Part shown: in pieces, positions 58,073-61,842 of the stretch
Numbering within the stretch: the stretch's first letter is position 1
Layout: the number at the start of each line of letters is the position of its first letter
NCBI GenBank assembly: GCA_022750055.1
Contig: JAKIWL010000005.1
Location: 1 to 61,842 of the forward strand
Length of the DNA stretch: 61,842 bases
Direction: 5' to 3'
Source of the DNA: Thermoplasmata archaeon
GTDB taxonomy: Archaea; Thermoplasmatota; Thermoplasmata; Lutacidiplasmatales; UBA184
Translations under genes and position numbers: made by a program
The notes under the pieces: model-generated
The model's database searches: none
Seen by the model: the letters and a program-made list of their open reading frames with translations, nothing else
What the model was told of the DNA's origin: nothing

Positions 58073-58744
58073 ATGATGAACCTTCGAGGGCGTCGGCGCC
58101 GGGCTGTCGGGATCGATCTGGCCGGCTCCCCCGCCCGAGCCACAGGCTATTCGATGATGACCCACACCGGGACGATAACGGCGGCGATCCTGTCCGATGA
58201 CCAATCCATTCGCAAGGCCGTCGCTCGAGATCGTCCCGATCTCGTCGTGATCGATGCCCCCCTTTCACTCCCGATCGGTCGGGCGACGATGGAAGACCGG
58301 ACCGGGCCTCACTTCCGTGAATGCGACCGCGAGCTTAGGAAATTAGGGATCCGATTCTTTCCGTTGACCCTCGGCCCCATGCGGATGCTCACGATCCGGG
58401 GAATGGGCCTTCGGTCCGCCCTTGAAAACGACGGCTTCCGGGTGATAGAGGGGTACCCGGGTGGTTCGCAGGATCGTCTAGGGATACCACGGAAAGGCGC
58501 CGGGACTTCCAAGCTGCAACGGGCCCTCTTGGGTCGGGGCCTGGCCGGGGTGCTGCGCCGCCGGTCCCTTTCCCATGACGAACTCGACGCCGTCACGATC
58601 GCTTGGACGGGATACCAGTACCTGAACGGCCACGGGATCGTGATCGGGGATCCGGCCGAGGGTCTCATGCTCCTCCCGGAGTACCGGGTCGCCGCGGACC
58701 TCTCGGGCGTCCCTCCCGGTCGGGGGCACCGAAACCATCGATAG
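58073..58744 (+). CDS. DUF429 family protein (predicted RNase H-fold nuclease)
   Basis: Protein of 223 residues. RRAVGIDLAGSPARATGYS gives the first Asp in a G-I-D-x-A strand. DLVVIDAPLSLPIGRATMED is the second acidic motif and HDELDAVTIAWTGYQYL the C-terminal one, the DUF429 pattern resembling an RNase H-like fold. No biochemical function is established for the family as far as I know. Adjacent ATG codons 58073 and 58076 exist. It is divergent from SRPBCC gene B. Confidence 0.8.
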   Translation: MMNLRGRRRRAVGIDLAGSPARATGYSMMTHTGTITAAILSDDQSIRKAVARDRPDLVVIDAPLSLPIGRATMEDRTGPHFRECDRELRKLGIRFFPLTLGPMRMLTIRGMGLRSALENDGFRVIEGYPGGSQDRLGIPRKGAGTSKLQRALLGRGLAGVLRRRSLSHDELDAVTIAWTGYQYLNGHGIVIGDPAEGLMLLPEYRVAADLSGVPPGRGHRNHR

Positions 58745-58883
58745 CCTTGAAGCAGAGTTGGATTGGCACTCGGATACCGGCCCCGCTCGCGCGTCTCATC
58801 GAGAGTTCGGGCGGAGAACCGGACCGGCTTGACCCGCAGGTGTAGAAACCGGACTCCCCATTCGGCCCGGGTCAGGCTCGAAC

Positions 58884-58890
58884 CTATTAA
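58884..58890 (+). promoter_or_regulatory. TATA box of a small hypothetical gene
   Basis: CTATTAA is about 25 bases before the ATG at 58912, pointing to a leaderless transcript and supporting that gene. Confidence 0.6.
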
Positions 58891-58911
58891 CCCCGGTGAC
58901 CTTGTTCACCC

Positions 58912-59193
58912 ATGTCAGTCTGCCAGAACACGGTCGCGGCGGAATACGCCTTCCCTCCGACCGCAGGACCCGTGATGGACCGAAGGATGACCCTTACGCT
59001 ACCCTGCCGTGAGGAAGCGACATCCACGTCAGAGCTCTCGAGCGCCAGCAACGGCCGGACCCGCAAGGGAGCCGCCCTCAAGACCTTCTATCTGTGCGAA
59101 AACCACGCGAGCCTCTACAGCCAGATCGATACCGAGCTAGTCGAGGATGGCTGGGCCCCGGCGCACTCTGGAAAGCCGGTCCAGTTGGCCTAG
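58912..59193 (+). CDS. Small hypothetical protein (93 residues)
   Basis: I do not recognise a family. The protein has cysteines at SVCQNT, TLPCREE and YLCENHASL and a hydrophilic centre. The pattern C...C-x-x-x-x-H could coordinate a metal. The C-terminal half (KTFYLCENHASLYSQIDTEL) resembles small zinc-finger-like proteins where a C-x-x-H pairs with earlier cysteines. A well-placed TATA box supports expression. Confidence 0.6.
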   Translation: MSVCQNTVAAEYAFPPTAGPVMDRRMTLTLPCREEATSTSELSSASNGRTRKGAALKTFYLCENHASLYSQIDTELVEDGWAPAHSGKPVQLA

Positions 59194-59405
59194 GCTCTCC
59201 TTTTCCAAGTGACCTGGGGGCTGCCCCCCCAATCAAAGGTTCGATCCGGAGCTGATCGGCTCGCTCCGCTGAGCGCGCCGCTCCTTCCCAGCGCGGGTCG
59301 GCGAGGGCTTTCGCCGGTTCGAGCCCTTCCCCGAACCCGCGCGCTTTCCAGTTCGTGTCCAGGACCCTCTGGCCCGACAAGGTGGTGTCGAACGCTGGAT
59401 CGTCG

Positions 59406-59948
59406 TCAACCAGCGGCCAAACCGTCGAGCTTCCGGGCAGTGTTCCAATTTCGGCTCGTGCTCCGCGTCCCTAGTTTCCGCTCGATGAGGGCCGCCGTGA
59501 GCTTGGACCGCCCGACACCGTCCGGGTAGACGATGTAGGCATGCCGTCCGTGGCCGACGAACCGTTCGCGGCCCTGGATCGCCGAGCGCAGGCCCGCCCA
59601 CGACTCCGCAGAGGGCGCCGCCTTCAGGGACGTGAGTTGGAGATGTCCAGGGTCCTTCTCGGCTTCGAGTTCGAACGGATTCTGAGCGAGCACTTCGTGC
59701 CATTCGGAGGCGCTTCGAACGAACACGTCGGTGGAGCGTCCGAATCTTCTGGCGATCAGCGTCTCCAGCCGGTGCTCGAGCTCTTCGGACTTCCCGCGGC
59801 CGGTTTGAAAGACGAGGTTTCCCGAATTCAGGAGCGTCCGGACCTTATCGAACCCTTCGCCGTCGAGGAGGTCTTTCAGTCCGGTCATGCTGACCTGGGT
59901 GGATCCGCCCAGATTGACCGCCCGCAGTAGCGCGATAAATGTCGTCAA
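59406..59948 (-). CDS. DUF1697 family protein
   Basis: Protein of 180 residues. FIALLRAVNLGGSTQVSMTG and LKDLLDGEGFDKVRTLLNSGNLVF are the hallmark start of DUF1697. DVFVRSASEWHEVLAQNPF follows, and SKLTAALIERKLGTRSTSRN leads to the conserved R-N-W-N-T ending. The family is mostly bacterial and of unknown function, so lateral acquisition is likely. TTG is the only sensible start in frame. Confidence 0.85.
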   Translation of the reverse strand: MTTFIALLRAVNLGGSTQVSMTGLKDLLDGEGFDKVRTLLNSGNLVFQTGRGKSEELEHRLETLIARRFGRSTDVFVRSASEWHEVLAQNPFELEAEKDPGHLQLTSLKAAPSAESWAGLRSAIQGRERFVGHGRHAYIVYPDGVGRSKLTAALIERKLGTRSTSRNWNTARKLDGLAAG

Positions 59949-59976
59949 TGCTCCTCCCTGGCTCGGAACGAGTCGA

Positions 59977-60300
59977 TCAGATGCCCCCGGTGCGGGCAGG
60001 ATCGCCCACCGGCTTGCCGACCAGGTCCACCGCCTGAGCGGCGTAATGTTCCCCCAACTGGTCGAGCAAGGCGTGGATCATCTCGTGGGAGATCGTCTCG
60101 GCGACGGACAACTCCTGCGAGGGATGGGCGAGCCGGTAAAAGGTGATTCGGCGGTCAGAAAAATTGTACCGGGCGTCCACTCGCTCGAACTCGTCGGGTG
60201 GCGCTCCCCGTTCGCGGAGGAACCGACGTACCCGCACCTCCCAGTAGGCGTACTCCTTCGCGGTGCCGATTGCGATGGTCGGTGGCTCCAACAGGACCAT
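59977..60300 (-). CDS. Small HExxH-motif protein (putative metallopeptidase-like)
   Basis: A 107-residue protein. AETISHEMIHALLDQLGEHY contains H-E-M-I-H, the zincin motif, with a second histidine in GEHY eleven residues on. The N-terminal part (KEYAYWEVRVRRFLRERGAP) is helical and charged, and YNFSDRRITFYRL forms a likely hairpin before the motif. It is too short for a full peptidase of a known family. GGAAGG precedes the ATG. It follows nothing on its strand closely except the DUF1697 gene, 28 bases downstream. Confidence 0.68.
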   Translation of the reverse strand: MVLLEPPTIAIGTAKEYAYWEVRVRRFLRERGAPPDEFERVDARYNFSDRRITFYRLAHPSQELSVAETISHEMIHALLDQLGEHYAAQAVDLVGKPVGDPARTGGI

Positions 60301-60503
60301 TCGCCCGCCTTCCTACGGGGCGCGACCCGGGCGGCGGCGTCTCTGTCGAAGCGCAGCGGACCCTTGTGGGGTTCGAATCGGCCCATCCGTTCGTCGACTC
60401 CCAATCCGGGGATCGCGACCGCATCCCCCCGACGGCGTGACCTCGCGCGGGCCGGCATCGTGCGAAGATTTGCGCCCCGCCCCGCACGCAGCGGAGCGCT
60501 GGA

Positions 60504-60995
60504 TTAGGGGGAGGGCGGGGGCATCGGACGTCCGCATTTCTGACAGAACGCAGCCTCCAATTCGTTTCGTTGTCCGCATGAGGAGCAGTATCGGATCGGG
60601 GTCGCCGGCATCGCGGTCGTCGGGGTCGGGGCCGTCGACGTCGTACTCGTGGTTGGTGGAACCGCGCCCGGGGGAGCGAATCCTCCCGTCCGAGAGGCCA
60701 TCATGGCGGCCATGAGCTCCGGCGGCATTCCGGCCCCCATGGCGGGCATTTGCGGCGGCGCCGGAGTGGTGAGACCCCGGATCAACATCGACCCTCCAGC
60801 GAGTAGCACGATCGTTCCGACGCTGTAGCCACCAAACGCCGAGCAGTACGTCGTGTTGTTCCCACTGGAGCCCGAAAGGCAAGGGATCCCGAGCGGTTTC
60901 AGAATGTTCACTCCCCCGATCGTTCCGTGCGTAGCGAGCAGGACGATCCCTCCCACGGCGATCAGCGCCCCGAGAATGGCTACACTCTTGTGCAT
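60504..60995 (-). CDS. Membrane protein with C-terminal zinc ribbon
   Basis: Protein of 163 residues. Two helices (VAILGALIAVGGIVLLATHG and YSVGTIVLLAGGSMLIRGL) flank a short external loop with N-x-T sites and two cysteines. A Pro/Thr/Ala-rich linker leads to a zinc ribbon, YCSSCGQRNELEAAFCQKCG, on the cytoplasmic side. A TATA-like CTTATACG lies about 45 bases upstream. Such small zinc-ribbon membrane proteins are common in archaea and have no known function. Confidence 0.75.
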   Translation of the reverse strand: MHKSVAILGALIAVGGIVLLATHGTIGGVNILKPLGIPCLSGSSGNNTTYCSAFGGYSVGTIVLLAGGSMLIRGLTTPAPPQMPAMGAGMPPELMAAMMASRTGGFAPPGAVPPTTSTTSTAPTPTTAMPATPIRYCSSCGQRNELEAAFCQKCGRPMPPPSP

Positions 60996-61141
60996 CGTTG
61001 CCTATGGAGAGAGAACCGTTGTCCAACTAGTGCAGCGTATAAGAACACCGTAACTGGTCAGCTTTCTGGCCGGAAGCCCCCACGTTTCATCATCCACCGG
61101 CTGGCCAAGGTCCATCCCCCTCTACGCCCCCCTCGACCGAC

Positions 61142-61842
61142 GTGCTCCTCACCTATCGCTATCGCCTCTACCCGCTTCGTCCCCAACTCCAAGAGCTCGA
61201 CCTCTGGACACGCGAACTCGCCTTCCTGTGGAATTACAGCCTCGAGCAGCGTCGCTCCGCGTGGGCGCACGACCGTTGCTCGGTTTCCTACCTCGATCAG
61301 CAGCACGATCTCCAGCGTTGGCGGACCTTCGACTTCGAGGGCCTTGGCCGGGTCCCGTACGTCGTCGCTCAGATGACCCTTCAGCGCCTCGACCTCGCCT
61401 TCCGAGACTTCTTCCGCCGCGTTCGGATTGGAGGGGGTCCCGGCTACCCCCGCCGCCGTCGCACCGTCGACTCCTTTACATTCGTTCCCCGGTCGAACCT
61501 TTGGACCGCCGGACCGAACAATACCTGGCGGCTCAAGGTCCCCTTCCTGGGTACCGTCCCGGTCCGACGGCACCGACCGCCTCCCGACGCCGTCGTCAAG
61601 CTCTGCACCTTGCGCCGAGAGGCCGACGGCTGGTTCGCCTCCCTCGTCTACGCGCTCCCGGACCCTGCGCCGCCCCCACTCGGGCCTCCCGTCGCGCCAG
61701 TGGGAATCGATCTGGGATTGAGCCATCTGGCCGTCCTCTCCGACGGCACGACCGTCTCTCACCCTCACTTCCTAAAGGGGGCTGAACGGCGACTCGGTCG
61801 AGCTCAGCGTCGCCTCGCCCGGGAGGAGCGGGGTTCGCACCG
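61142..61842 (+). mobile_element. tnpB: TnpB (IS200/IS605-family accessory nuclease), 5' part
   Basis: Open reading frame running off the right edge, at least 233 residues. LLTYRYRLYPLRPQLQELDL and ELAFLWNYSLEQR are the TnpB start. LGRVPYVVAQMTLQRLDLAFRDFFRR and GGGPGYPRRRRTVDSFTF are the conserved middle. VGIDLGLSHLAVLSDG carries the first RuvC Asp at residue 190, and AERRLGRAQRRLARE follows. The remaining catalytic residues and zinc finger are beyond the window. No TnpA transposase gene lies upstream, so this is a TnpB-only element or a domesticated copy. GTG is the start. TnpB is an RNA-guided nuclease in characterised systems. Confidence 0.88.

Noticed and set aside
59078-59380. Minus-strand frame near the 58912 gene
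   Set aside because: It is antisense to that gene for much of its length and has no promoter or family motif.
1-61842. CRISPR array, prophage or complete insertion sequence
   Set aside because: No regularly spaced direct repeats, phage structural genes or paired IS ends were seen; only the partial TnpB gene at the edge.

Overview
The window reads as about 62 kb of chromosome from a high-GC archaeon, most likely of the phylum Thermoplasmatota (moderate confidence, from gene content only). Archaeal markers are ribosomal protein S8e, SRP19, the small subunit of DNA polymerase D, archaeal DnaG, an FeS XPD-type helicase, a GPN-loop GTPase, pyruvoyl-dependent arginine decarboxylase and archaeal TATA elements. 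The TATA elements often lie 25-30 bases upstream of the start codon, so many mRNAs look leaderless. The 3' end of a 23S rRNA gene opens the window with no 5S gene behind it, as expected for the unlinked rRNA genes of Thermoplasmata.

Layout. (1) 1-15.3 kb: 23S rRNA 3' end; a surface-polysaccharide region (methyltransferase, GT4, DUF2079 membrane protein, GT2); a small gene, a YprB-like RNase H-fold nuclease and an orphan DNA methyltransferase; a dTDP-rhamnose set (rmlB-rmlC-rmlA with a divergent rmlD-like gene); and pntA1-pntA2-pntB proton-pumping transhydrogenase. (2) 15.3-28.5 kb: a RecA/GvpD-like ATPase, tRNA-Val, a Lon-like AAA+ ATPase without a protease domain, dnaG, a GNAT enzyme, polymerase D small subunit, cutA, pgk, panE, two tiny coiled-coil genes, mdh and a FixX-type ferredoxin. 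(3) 28.6-33.1 kb: a tightly overlapping operon of XPD-like helicase, heptose-7-phosphate kinase-like gene, gmhA, and a CBS plus ParB-like protein. (4) 33.1-45.8 kb: an aerobic respiratory island with two cupredoxins, cytochrome oxidase subunit II split over two overlapping genes, an AbrB-PhoU regulator, tatA, tatC, a second TatA/B-like gene, Rieske protein, cytochrome b, three small uncharacterised membrane proteins, A1-type oxidase subunit I, heme A synthase (half-size) and heme O synthase. (5) 45.8-61.8 kb: tRNA-Pro, a CsoR/RcnR-like repressor with a palindromic operator beside a CDF metal exporter, rlmE-pcm, a TIM-barrel nuclease-like gene overlapping a hexuloisomerase, pdaD, SCP2-rnhB, rps8e-srp19-GPN GTPase, TraB-like protein, mrp, moaD-moaE, two convergent SRPBCC paralogues, several small orphan genes, and the 5' part of a TnpB gene at the right edge.

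How the parts fit. The respiratory island can be read as one electron-transfer chain: quinol to cytochrome b/Rieske, to membrane-anchored blue copper proteins instead of cytochrome c, to CuA and an aa3-type oxidase, with heme A/O synthesis and Tat export encoded alongside. The transhydrogenase, malate dehydrogenase and FixX-type ferredoxin fit an aerobic heterotroph. The rml and glycosyltransferase genes, plus the heptose genes, point to a glycosylated cell surface.

Most notable observations are the split subunit II, the unknown small subunits embedded between cytochrome b and oxidase I, the protease-less Lon-like ATPase with a zinc ribbon, a helicase gene with no ordinary start codon ahead of its Walker A motif, the CBS-ParB protein in the heptose operon, and a tRNA-like 3' half with no matching 5' half. 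No CRISPR array, prophage or complete insertion sequence was seen.
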